This document shows positions 55,835 through 64,000 of a stretch of DNA of 64,000 nucleotides, one piece after another. The stretch is taken from the NCBI GenBank assembly GCA_905221605.1, contig CAJNDS010000001.1, positions 844,525 to 908,524 on the forward strand, in the 5' to 3' direction. Numbering within the stretch: position 1 is the stretch's first letter; every line of letters begins with the position of its first letter. The position numbers were made by a program, and so were the translations under genes. This DNA comes from Symbiodinium natans (lineage: Eukaryota > Sar > Dinophyceae > Suessiales > Symbiodiniaceae). The notes under the pieces are model-generated. The model was not told where the DNA came from and ran no database searches. It worked only from the letters and a program-made list of their open reading frames with translations.

Positions 55835-56114
55835 CTGGTGGGCTGGCAAGGCAGCTGCCTATAGGGTTTAGGGTTTAGGGGTTTGGGTTTAGGGTTTAGG
55901 GTTTAGGGTTTAGGGTTTAGGGTTTAGGGTTGCTTCCTAAGGCATAAAGTAGGGGGAGTTCGGGGACTTGGTCTTTTTTACCCCCTGTGTTGGGTCCCTT
56001 TGGCGCCCGTTCCTTATTGAGGGTTTTGGGTTTAGTTAGGGTTTAGTGCAAACCCTAAACCCTAAACCCTAAACCCTAAACCCTAAACCCTAAACCCTAA
56101 ACCCGGGTTTCCGG

Positions 56115-56194
56115 CCTTCGACTCGATGTTTCAGATGCTCATCTGCCCCGTAAGAGTACCCTTTAGGAGACTGCGCAACTTGCACTCCCTACTG
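56115..56194 (-). CDS. Candidate micro-exon, unknown
   Basis: After CAGTAG the minus frame reads GVQVAQSPKGYSYGADEHLK and then HRVEGRK. Flanked by (CCCTAAA)n below and (TTTAGGG)n above. Confidence 0.4.
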
Positions 56195-57174
56195 AGATCT
56201 AGGAAGGCAGGGAGGGTTTAGGGTTTAGGGTTTAGGGTTTAGGGTTTAGGGTTTAGGATTTAGGGTTTAGGGTTGTTAGAGTCTCAGGGGATCTGGAGAT
56301 TTAAGTTGATCAAGGGACTCTTCCTCGGACCCCTAGGAAGGGTCATAGTAGAAGTATGTTAGGAGGGAACTTTAGGGCTGTTTAGGGTTTAACGTTTAGG
56401 GTCTAGAGGGTTTCGGGTTTAGGGGTACAATTTTGGTAAGGGGTACGAGCTTTAACCCCTTGATCATGGTGACTCGTGACCATTTCCAGATTGTCACTCT
56501 TAGGGTAGGTATATGGTCCCCAAATATTATAGGGACCCCTTCTATACCCATGAAAAACCTTACATAACCCAAGGGCCCATACTTCAGAACCCTTCAAACG
56601 AGGTAGTGGACCAGATCAGGGGCATAACTACGACTTAGGACAACTCAGCTGAACCGTGCGATGGCTGTGGCAGAAACCCGACCCGAAGACGACGCACGCC
56701 GCATGGCCCCCTTCGGAATGCCTGCCTCAAGCCGATGATATGAATGTCCGAAACCCTAAACCCAAATGTCCTTCGCCCATGAATGTGCGCAATGTGTTGT
56801 GCTCTGGCGTGGAGAGCCCTTGACCCTGAACCTGGTTCTGTGTAAGATACCGCAGAAGCGCATATAAGCTGTCTTATAGCAACAGCCTGCCCAAAAAGTA
56901 GCTTTGAAGTTCTTGCGGTCGGATCGAATAAAGGATCAGACCGCACCAAGGATAGGCTCAGGACCCTATGGAGCCTAAGGGAATTTAGGGTTTAGGGTTT
57001 AGGGTTATAGGGTTATAGGATTACAGGGTTACAGGTTTACAGGTTTACGGGGCTACAGGGTTATAGGGCTATAGGGTTTAGGGTTACAGGGTTAAGGGTC
57101 TAGGGTTTAATTGAGAGTTTATATAGGGTTTAGGGTTTAGGGTTTAGGGCTACGGAGCCACTGCCCCCCCAGGC

Positions 57175-57228
57175 CTTGAGTCACGGCGACGCAGTTCGTC
57201 AGGCACCGGTTGATGGTGAAGCTGGCCC
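57175..57228 (-). CDS. Candidate micro-exon with CxxxC spacing
   Basis: Acceptor GTGCAG|GG, donor CTCAAG|GCCTGG (GC). Reads ASFTINRCLTNCVAVTQ, similar in layout to exons 21-22 of the micro-exon gene, so possibly PAN-like. Confidence 0.45.
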
Positions 57229-57497
57229 CTGCACGTGGCCCTCAACTCCCTAAATTCCCCTTAGGGTTAGGGTTTAGGGTTTAGGGCTTAGGGTTTAGGG
57301 TTTAGGGTTTAGTGTTTGAATAGGGTGGGTTTAGTTTGGAGGGTGTAGAATGTTGGGTATAGGTTTTAGGGTTCCCCCACAACACAGGAAAGCCCTCAAC
57401 CAGACACCCTGAATCCCAAGGCCCCCCCCCCCCACCCCCATGTACGAGCCCCGCAAAATGAAATTTCCTCCCATGAGCTTTCTAAGGTCTTAACTAC

Positions 57498-57592
57498 TTG
57501 GTGGTTCATGGGTTGTTACAAGTAGGATTATAAGCACCCTCCATACTTACAACCCTACTTATATCTACCTGTGACCCTCCAAGAAGCTTTCT
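57498..57592. mobile_element. Short family B-like palindrome
   Basis: CTTGGTGGTTCATGGGTTGT to CCTGTGACCCTCCAAG-type ends; interior shortened. A partial copy with the right arm only is at 23376-23467. Confidence 0.5.
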
Positions 57593-57770
57593 GCCACAGG
57601 CAAAAACCCCGCGATCACATCGAAATCCCTAAGCCCGGAACTCTACACCCAGGGTTTAGGGTTTAGGGTTTAGGGTTTAGGGTTTAGGGCTAGGGATGTC
57701 GGACCTCAAGAAAAAACAACTTGTTGTTTCAGAGCTCAAGGGTGCCACCCTGAACGCAGCAAAAACTCAG

Positions 57771-58036
57771 GGGTTCCCCTACTACCCCCCTCTATACTAC
57801 CCCCCCCTACAGGGTGGGGCCCCCTAGTTATAAGTAGAGTTATAAGGGCCCTAAATTGGGTTATAAGGACCCTAAGTTAGGTTATAAGTCCCTTAACTAC
57901 AGTTAGTATAGTAAGGGGGCCCCACCCTGTAGGTTCCCCCTTAAATAGCCTTAATTAGGCTTAACTATCCCTAAATAACCATAATTACGGGGGGGAACCT
58001 AGGGGGGTAGTATAGAGGGGGGTAGTAGGGGAACCC
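57771..58036. mobile_element. Palindromic element family H (host of a nested element)
   Basis: Perfect 35-bp terminal inverted repeats at 57771-57805 and 58002-58036 (outer end GGGTTCCCCTACTACCCCCC). A family-G element is inserted within it. A partial H end occurs near 31446-31475. Confidence 0.85.
57810..57929. mobile_element. Palindromic element family G, nested, TA target duplication
   Basis: Ends CAGGGTGGGGCCCC... and ...GGGGCCCCACCCTG with TA on each side (57808-57809 and 57930-57931). The opposite arm of the host element shows the uninterrupted sequence CCCCCCTAGGTTCC. A TA duplication is typical of Tc1/mariner-type MITEs. Confidence 0.8.
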
Positions 58037-58184
58037 ATGAAAAAACTGGACTCCTTCAGCCCCTGAAACTGAGCCTCAATCCGGTTTAGCGTTTAGGGTT
58101 TAGGGTTTAGGGCTGAATTAGGGCTTAGGGCTTAGGGCTTAGGGCTTAGGGCTTAGGGGAAAGGACCTGCACGCCCGAAAGCTT

Positions 58185-58251
58185 CCTAACCACTTCTGGA
58201 CCCACAACGCCACCCCCAGAAGCTCTCAAACGCACCTGCCAATGTCATCCA
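58185..58251 (-). CDS. Candidate micro-exon, unknown
   Basis: After TTGGCAG the minus frame reads VRLRASGGGVVGPEVVRKLS. 3' boundary open. Confidence 0.3.
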
Positions 58252-58674
58252 ATAAGAACAGTTAGGGCCCAGAGTCCTACACTAGAAAACCTAAACCTAA
58301 ACCCTAAACCCTAAACCCTAAACCCTAAACCCTAAACCCTAAACCCTACATAAACTAGAAAGCCCTAAAGCCTATAGGGCTTACGGCTTTGGCCTTAGGG
58401 TTGTAGGGTTCCTGAAAGCCGAAGCCCCCTAAACCCTAAACCCTAAACCCTAAACCCTAAACCCGAAACCCTAAACCCTAAACCCTAAACCCTAAACTCA
58501 TATCAAAACCGACCCCAAAACCCCGCAGGGGCCTGCAGGATATGCCGTGGCAAAGACGAGGCCTCACGCGTGCCGCTATGAAAAAACCGGAATGTCGTGT
58601 TGGTTTCGTAACCCATTTAACTTGCTTGCTGAGGAAGTTCTGTAGGGACCCTAGGGGACTCTGAATCCGGTTTA

Positions 58675-58826
58675 GGGTTCAGGGTTTAGGGTTTACGGTG
58701 GGTTTAGGGTTTAGGGTTTAGGGTTTAGGGTTCAGGGTTCAGGGTTCAGGGTTCAGGGTTCAGGGTTCAGGGTTCAGGGTTCAGGGTTCAGGGTTTAGGG
58801 TTTAGGGTTTAGGGTTTAGGGTTAGG
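58675..58826 (+). repeat. (TTTAGGG)n with a (TTCAGGG)10 block
   Basis: Ten consecutive TTCAGGG units at 58728-58797 lie between TTTAGGG units. Confidence 0.95.
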
Positions 58827-59622
58827 AATCTGACATTCTAAGGGCTGTCTACCAGCCTTCACCTTGCAGCTTGACTCCCAAAGAATCCGTGTACCCATAT
58901 TGAAACAGGGTTCATATTACTGTTGTTGGTGAGTGCATATAGGGTTACCTTTTAATGTTGGTGAGTGTATATAGTTGGCGTCCTATCGGGGGTACAAGAA
59001 ATACAAACCCTACTTCATATGGTAGCTACTTCGACCCATTTTACACCCGAACCCTGGGTTTTGGGGCAGGGTGGCTGGTCATTAACCCTTAGGCTCATTT
59101 CTTTGGGCCCAAGAAACCTTAAACAAGAGCCCTTGGAGCCTCAGGGTGACCCAGTAGCCTGAACATTTGCCAAGAGTATCTCCTGAAAGCCCTAAAGCAC
59201 TGAACATAAATGCGGGTTTCCGAAACGAGGGAACCTTATTGGGGTCCTATTAAAGGGGGGGGGCGTATTGTCGTAAACCCCCATATTGGAACTAGCGTGT
59301 AGGGTCTAGGGTTTAGGGATAATTCGAACTACATGACATAGGCCCCTATGCTATGCACGTAAGCGCCAAACCCTAAACCCTGAACCCCAAACCTCAAACC
59401 CTAGAGTCCCCAGAAGCACTCTAAGCCCGATACGCCGAATAAAGCCCAGCACCCCGAGAAAATTCCTACAAGCCCTCTTAACCCTACACACCCTACAAAC
59501 GGCAAAGCCCTTAGCAACCCGCCCCTAATCCCTACAAGCCCTCTAAACCCCTAAACCCTGAACCCAAAATTTAAACCCTAAACCCTAAACCTCTAAGGTC
59601 TAGGAGCTACTGCACGCCCCGC

Positions 59623-59673
59623 CTCCCGACTCCACCATCTGGTCCAGGAAGATCGTCAGCTCTGGCACAGCAC
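59623..59673 (-). CDS. Candidate micro-exon, unknown
   Basis: Acceptor GACCAG|GT, donor GGGAG|GCGGGG (GC, phase 1). Reads AVPELTIFLDQMVESG. Confidence 0.45.
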
Positions 59674-59756
59674 CTGGTCGGCTAGAAACCCCAAAACCCT
59701 AAACCCTAAACCCATCCCTCCCTCGAGCAGTGTTTTGGTCTTGGCTTTTGGGCAAG

Positions 59757-60042
59757 GGTGGTTACATGGTCCCTTAATATGGTCCCTTTACCTTCTTCCA
59801 CGGGTTCTGAAATATGGCCCCATTGACTTGCGTAGCATATGTTAGGGGTACCTAAGGGGGCGGGCTAAGAAAAAAATGAACCCTGTAATCTATATACTAA
59901 ACTGGCCCTATAAGTCCTATAAGCCCGAACACCCAATACACCCTATAAACCCTGTAAACCGTATAAACCCTATACGCCCGATAAACCCTATAAACCCTCC
60001 CAACTTAAGGGCCCATATTAAGAGACCATGTGCCTACCCTTA
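59757..60042. mobile_element. Palindromic element family F (long)
   Basis: GGTTACATGGTCCCTTAATA left arm and TATTAAGAGACCATGTGCCT right arm. Shorter copies: 27030-27112, 33797-33932 and 56503-56603. Confidence 0.62.
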
Positions 60043-60051
60043 GCCCCCTTC

Positions 60052-60099
60052 AGCGCCCAACACTTGCGGATCTCAGACAGTCGCGCCCAGTTGCCCCTA
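60052..60099 (-). CDS. Candidate micro-exon, unknown
   Basis: After an array-derived TTTAG the minus frame reads GNWARLSEIRKCWA. Another possible case of the array providing the acceptor. Confidence 0.35.
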
Positions 60100-60202
60100 A
60101 ACCCTAAACACTCTAAACCCTAAACCTTCAACCCTCAACCCTAAACCCTAAACCTTCAGCCCTAAACCGTAAACCCTCAACCCACAGCACCAACCTGGAT
60201 TT

Positions 60203-60283
60203 CACATCTTTGACGAGCGCACCAGCACTGCTTTTTGTTTGGGGCAGCCGGTGGGACAGGCATCACGCAGCTTCCACAGCCCC
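60203..60283 (-). CDS. Candidate micro-exon, Cys-containing
   Basis: The minus frame reads LRDACPTGCPKQKAVLVRSS after TGGAAG. A second open frame also exists. Confidence 0.35.
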
Positions 60284-60570
60284 CTAAAACCTAAGCCCCT
60301 AAACCCTAAGCACCCTGAAACCCTAAGCACCCTTAAACCCGCAGCCTTTTCAGCCCCCTAAGCCCCCTAAGCCCCCTAAGCCCCCTGGAACCCCCCTAAA
60401 CCCCCTAGACCCCCTAGACCCCTTAGACCCCTTAGACCCCCTAACCCCCCTAAACCCTAAACCCTAAACCCTAAACCCCCTAAACCCCTAAACCCCCTAA
60501 ACCCCCTTAAACCCCCTAACCCCCCTAAACCCTAAACCCTAAACCCTAAACCCCAAATCATAAGCCCTGC

Positions 60571-60619
60571 CTCCATCCAGGGCCAAGAACCAGCCGATGT
60601 CACAGCAGGGCCCGGTCAC
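60571..60619 (-). CDS. Candidate micro-exon, unknown
   Basis: Acceptor AAGAG|GTG, donor GGAG|GCAGGG (GC, phase 1). Reads VTGPCCDIGWFLALDG. Confidence 0.42.
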
Positions 60620-61024
60620 CTCTTAAAGTAGGGGGGGGGGGGGGGGGGGGGGGTTAGGGTAGGGTTAGGGGTTTAGGGTTTAGGGTTTAGGGTTAGGGTT
60701 TAGGGTTTAGGGTTTAGGGTTTAGGGTTTAGGGCTTGGGGAGTTTAGGGGGTTTAGGGTTTAGGGTCTGAGGGTTTACGGTTTGAGGTTGAGGGCGATTG
60801 GGGCTCATATTGTTTAAGGGGGGGGGGGGGGGTGGAGAAGAGGGGGTTTTAGAAGCTTGTAAGGGGCCCTTAAAGGGGCTCTTTGGAGGGGACCTAAAGC
60901 ATGCAGGAGGTTTTGAAGTTAACCAGAAACCCAAACAGGCAAACTGCGACACTCCAAACTTTGGAGGTTTGGGGTTTGGAGTTCTGGGTATAGGGTTCAG
61001 TGTCACGGGTTTTTCAACCTCCCA

Positions 61025-61101
61025 AGCTCATGAGGTGAGAGCCTCCATGACATGTGCCTCAGTTTGGGGCTCCACCTTTTTGAGCCCGTCCAGGGCTTCC
61101 A
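61025..61101 (-). CDS. Candidate exon, unknown
   Basis: The minus frame reads MEALDGLKKVEPQTEAHVME and then ALTS with TGA. No sites resolved. Confidence 0.35.
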
Positions 61102-61130
61102 TGGTTTAGGGCGCTGAACCCTCATCCCAC

Positions 61131-61193
61131 GGGGGATGGCTCCTTGGTGACGATGGTGGCGCTGTTCCCGTCAACATTCTCCGGTGTCCAGCT
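61131..61193 (-). CDS. Candidate micro-exon, unknown
   Basis: After array-derived TTTAG the minus frame reads WTPENVDGNSATIVTKEPSP. 3' boundary open. Confidence 0.4.
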
Positions 61194-61612
61194 AAACCCT
61201 AAACTCTAAACCCCTAGTAGACCCTACACCGGAAAACCCCATACCCCTAAATCCCCAAACCCTGATCCCCCAAACCCCAAATCCCAGAACCCCGAACCTA
61301 AACCCCAGAAGCCCTTGTTTTAAACCCCTACACCCTAGAAAACCAAACCTCAAAAGCCCTTCCCTTGTCTGCTATAAACCCCTACACCCTAGAAAACCAA
61401 ACCTAAACCCCAAAAGCCCTTCCCTTGTTTCTTTTCCTTTTTCCAGCATGGCCCTTAAGCCCTCTGAACAATTTTCCTGAAAACTTTCCTCTTAAAATCA
61501 ATAAGGTGAAAATAATCCAAAACCCTAAACCCTCCTAAGCCCGAACCCTAGACCCTAGATCCTAAACCTTAGATCCTGAACCCTAAACCCTAAACCCTAA
61601 ACCCTAAGATCC

Positions 61613-61676
61613 GCCAAGCCCGAGGTGCCATGGGGCTCTCCGCCAGGCCGACGTCGAGGTGGCGCTCCATTCCTGG
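61613..61676 (-). CDS. Candidate micro-exon, unknown
   Basis: After GCGCCCAG two minus frames are open; one reads MERHLDVGLAESPMAPRAW. Island flanked by (CCCTAAA)n and (TTTAGGG)n. Confidence 0.35.
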
Positions 61677-61699
61677 GCGCAGCCCCCTACGAGGGGGGT

Positions 61700-61810
61700 G
61701 GGTTTAGGGTTTAGGGTTTAGGGTTCAGGGTTTAGGGTTTAGGGTTTAGGGTTCAGGGTTTAGGGTTTAGGGTTTAGGGTTTAGGGTTTAGGGATTAGGG
61801 TTTAGGGTTT
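61700..61810 (+). repeat. (TTTAGGG)n array
   Basis: About 15 units, immediately 5' (sense) of the candidate exon at 61613. Confidence 0.95.
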
Positions 61811-61873
61811 GGGGTTAGGGGTTAGTGGTTTGGGGTTTGGGGTTTGGGGGTCTAGGCTTCGGGGTTTAGCATA

Positions 61874-61905
61874 GCACTCAGGCCCAGGTCTGCAACCTTG
61901 TGCCC
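61874..61905 (-). CDS. Possible micro-exon, kinase-DFG-like
   Basis: After CACAAG the minus frame reads VADLGLSAM, which resembles the DFG/DLG region of kinases. Too short to be confident. Confidence 0.22.
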
Positions 61906-62084
61906 CCAATTGGCATTTTGAGGCAAAACCCAGGTGGGGGAAACAAAAACCCTAAAGCCTGAACATTTTTTTTGGGGCGTCTGGTCTGCAGGGCTTAGGG
62001 TTTGGGAAGGGGGTTCTCGTTGACCCTGAACCCTAAACCCTAAACCCTAATCCCCCAGACCCCAAACCCCATCAGTTTCAGCAA

Positions 62085-62147
62085 AGCAGCGGCCAAAGTG
62101 GTAAAGCATGCCGACCTGGTTCAAGATGTCAAGATCGAGGGCTTATA
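62085..62147 (-). CDS. Candidate micro-exon, unknown
   Basis: The minus frame reads LDLDILNQVGMLYHFGRCFA and then ETDG. The + frame is also open (SKAAAKVVKHADLVQDVKIE), so strand is uncertain. Confidence 0.35.
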
Positions 62148-62351
62148 GGCAGGGCTCAGGGCTCAGGGCTTATGGGGGTTTAGAATTTAGGGTTTAGGGT
62201 TTAGGAGTTGAGCTGAAGGCCTGAACCTTGAGGCACTGAGGCACTAAACCCTGAAAATCCGCAACCCTGAGGCCCTAGTCCCTGAAACTTTCAACCCTGA
62301 AATCCTGAACCCTGAGGCCGCCGTAAACGATGACATGCTCAACCCTGAGGT

Positions 62352-62487
62352 CCTACTTGGAGGCTCAGGGTACTTAGCAACCCATTAGGAGTGTAGTTAT
62401 CACCCACAGACAAGTACCCTAATCGGGCTATAATTGGGCTAAAAGTGCAGTTATAGTTGGGTTACTAAGTACCATGAATCTCCAAGT
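62352..62487. mobile_element. Palindromic element family B
   Basis: Full copy with TA on both flanks: TA|CTTGGAGGCTCAGGG to CATGAATCTCCAAG|TA. Confidence 0.76.
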
Positions 62488-62959
62488 AGCCCTAAACCCT
62501 AAACCCTGAACCCGAAACCCTAAACCCTAAACCCTAAACCCGGGGGGGTGCGCAGGCGAGGGGCAGCGGTGTTCGGGTGAGTGCGCTGGGGCGGCGATGA
62601 GAGGAGGCCCTGCATGATGAAAAGGCTCACCACCGTCCTTGAGAGCAGGGTTCAGGGTTTCGGGTTTCGGGTTCAGGGTTTCAGGTTTATACGGTGCAGA
62701 GACAGCGCAGGAGTTGCCATGCTTCGTATTTGTCTTAGTCTTTGCTTGACTTGTTCTCTCTTTGGGTGACGGGTGCAACACTAACCAGCCCGCTGAGTCA
62801 TAGGAACCACATATGGGGGGTTTCCAAAAATAGGGGTACCAGTCTTGGGGTTTAGGGATATAAAAAATTGGGTACCCCTCATTTCGGAAACGCCCATATT
62901 TCAGGAACCGACTAGGACGTAACAAGAACGAGGCGGTACATGAAATAGGAACCCTAAAC

Positions 62960-63105
62960 CCTTCAACACAGTCCGTGCCTATACCTGCCAGAGGCCATGC
63001 CTCTGCCCACGAAAGCCCGTGCCGAAGCCCACGAAAGTTTGTGCCTATGCCCCACGAAAGTCTGTGCCCGTGCCTATGCCCACGACGCTCCGTGCCCTTA
63101 TATTC
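62960..63105. repeat. Minisatellite with GCCCACGAAAGC/CGTGCC motifs
   Basis: Four or five imperfect copies of a 25-30 bp unit around CCACGAAAG(C/T)C(T/C)GTGCC. No coding frame supported. Confidence 0.65.
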
Positions 63106-63451
63106 CTTAATTATAATGGGTTTAGGGTTTAGGGTTTAGGGTTATAATAGGGGGTACCAGAATCCCCATTCATGACTGTTAGTAGGAGGGGGAACATCCC
63201 AAGTTTGGGCTGAAAAGGGTTTATGGCATTAGGGGGGGGGGGGGGGGCCCTCCTTGGTGGGTTTCGAGCTTCAGACTCAAGTCCGGACACGTCAGGTCCT
63301 AGGTTTTGGGTTTAGAGTTTAGGGTTAAACCCTAGACCCTAAACCCTAAACCCTAACCTTAAAGGGGAGAACCCCAAGCCTAGACCTCTCAGGTCCCGGG
63401 GGTGATCTAGGAAGCACTTGGGGTCTCCTGGCCCCTACACTCCAAACCCTA

Positions 63452-63637
63452 CTTGGAGGTTCATGGTACTTAGTACTTACAATCCAACTGTAACCCTGTT
63501 AGGGTACTTGAGGGGCTTACATGTGGGTTATAACGTAACTACACTTATCATGGGTTACCCTAAACCCTAAACCCTAAACCCTAAACCCTAAACCCTAAAC
63601 CCTATAATGGGGTTACTGAGTACCCTGAACCTCCAGG
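63452..63637. mobile_element. Family B element interrupted by a CCCTAAA array
   Basis: TA-flanked. Array at 63556-63604 is bracketed by TTATCATGGGTTAC and TATAATGGGGTTAC, near copies of the same element segment. Confidence 0.72.
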
Positions 63638-63720
63638 TACCTTCGAGGACTTTCCACAGGGGCTTGGTCACAAGAAGCGAGCCGCAAAACCCCTAAGCCC
63701 TGAGAATATACCTGAACGCT

Positions 63721-63859
63721 GGGGCTTAGGGTTCAGGGTTCAGGGTTCAGGGTTTAGGGTTTAGGGTTTGGGGCTGTAGGGTTCAGGGTTCAGGGTTCAG
63801 GGTTCAGGGTTTAGGGTTTAGGGTTTAGGGTTTAGGGTTTAGGGTTTAGGGTTTAGGGT
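63721..63859 (+). repeat. (TTTAGGG)n/(TTCAGGG)n array
   Basis: About 19 units near the right edge; followed by a C8 run and unique DNA, so not a chromosome end. Confidence 0.95.
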
Positions 63860-64000
63860 CCCCCCCCCAAACAATAAAACAACTGCAAAACAAGACTCAA
63901 TCCTAAACCCAAAGCGCCCCCAACAGAAAATGTCCAACCCCGGAGAGAAGTCCGCAAAACACCTGGTAACACTTAACAAAAAAAACCTAGCATTAACAAC

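Noticed and set aside
1-64000. Window as a chromosome end because of TTTAGGG arrays
   Set aside because: Arrays are short, occur in both orientations throughout and are separated by unique sequence; they are interstitial.
1-64000. CRISPR array
   Set aside because: Regularly spaced repeats here are telomere-like 7-mers, PPR codons or minisatellites; no repeat-spacer pattern and no cas genes.
1-64000. tRNA, rRNA, spliced-leader RNA genes
   Set aside because: I looked for tRNA-like arms, conserved rRNA stretches and the dinoflagellate spliced-leader sequence and found nothing convincing by eye; a tRNAscan/Infernal run would be decisive.

Overview
The window looks like dinoflagellate nuclear DNA, most likely Symbiodiniaceae or another Suessiales lineage. 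The evidence is a PPR-Smr protein built from near-identical 35-residue units, FNIP-type repeats, secreted Cys/Thr-rich modules of a kind I associate with Symbiodinium-type genomes, splice donors that are mostly GC, acceptors of the form AG|G, and convincing genes almost all on the minus strand. The lineage call is inference. TTTAGGG, the reported dinoflagellate telomere unit, is scattered through the whole window in both orientations as hundreds of short interstitial arrays.

The key to the window is that most short unique islands between arrays are micro-exons of minus-strand genes. The clearest gene runs from about 43.5 kb down to a stop at 13483. I placed 24 exons (35 to 137 nt) that join in one continuous reading frame of about 510 codons. 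In order they give: a Cys-rich module, a Thr linker, a second Cys-rich module, a poly-Thr linker, and three PAN/Apple-like modules. A probable signal-peptide exon and a thrombospondin-like exon lie just upstream. Introns make up about 95% of the gene. Many begin with (TTTAGGG)n and end with (CCCTAAA)n in the sense direction, so the two ends of an intron are inverted repeats. Paralogous modules have introns at different positions, which points to intron gain after module duplication.

Layout: 0-13 kb, array-rich with a few possible exons, a 550-bp inverted-repeat element and AT-rich/minisatellite DNA. 13.5-43.5 kb, the micro-exon gene; one intron holds a degenerate kinase/FNIP region (16.2-18.3 kb) and another holds an intronless PPR-Smr gene (37.1-38.9 kb) plus a 577-bp element with 30-bp terminal inverted repeats (36.2-36.8 kb). 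43.6-48 kb, scattered candidate exons including an EGF-like one. 48.2-51.7 kb, a zinc-finger/KH-domain gene with two long exons and several small ones. 52-64 kb, at least a dozen further candidate minus-strand micro-exons of unrecognised gene(s).

At least nine families of short palindromic, MITE-like elements sit in introns and spacers. Some show target-site duplications (TA; 8-9 bp; possibly 4 bp), one is nested inside another, and one family carries telomere-like arrays at a fixed internal position. No rRNA, tRNA, CRISPR array, prokaryotic operon or full-length transposase was recognised.
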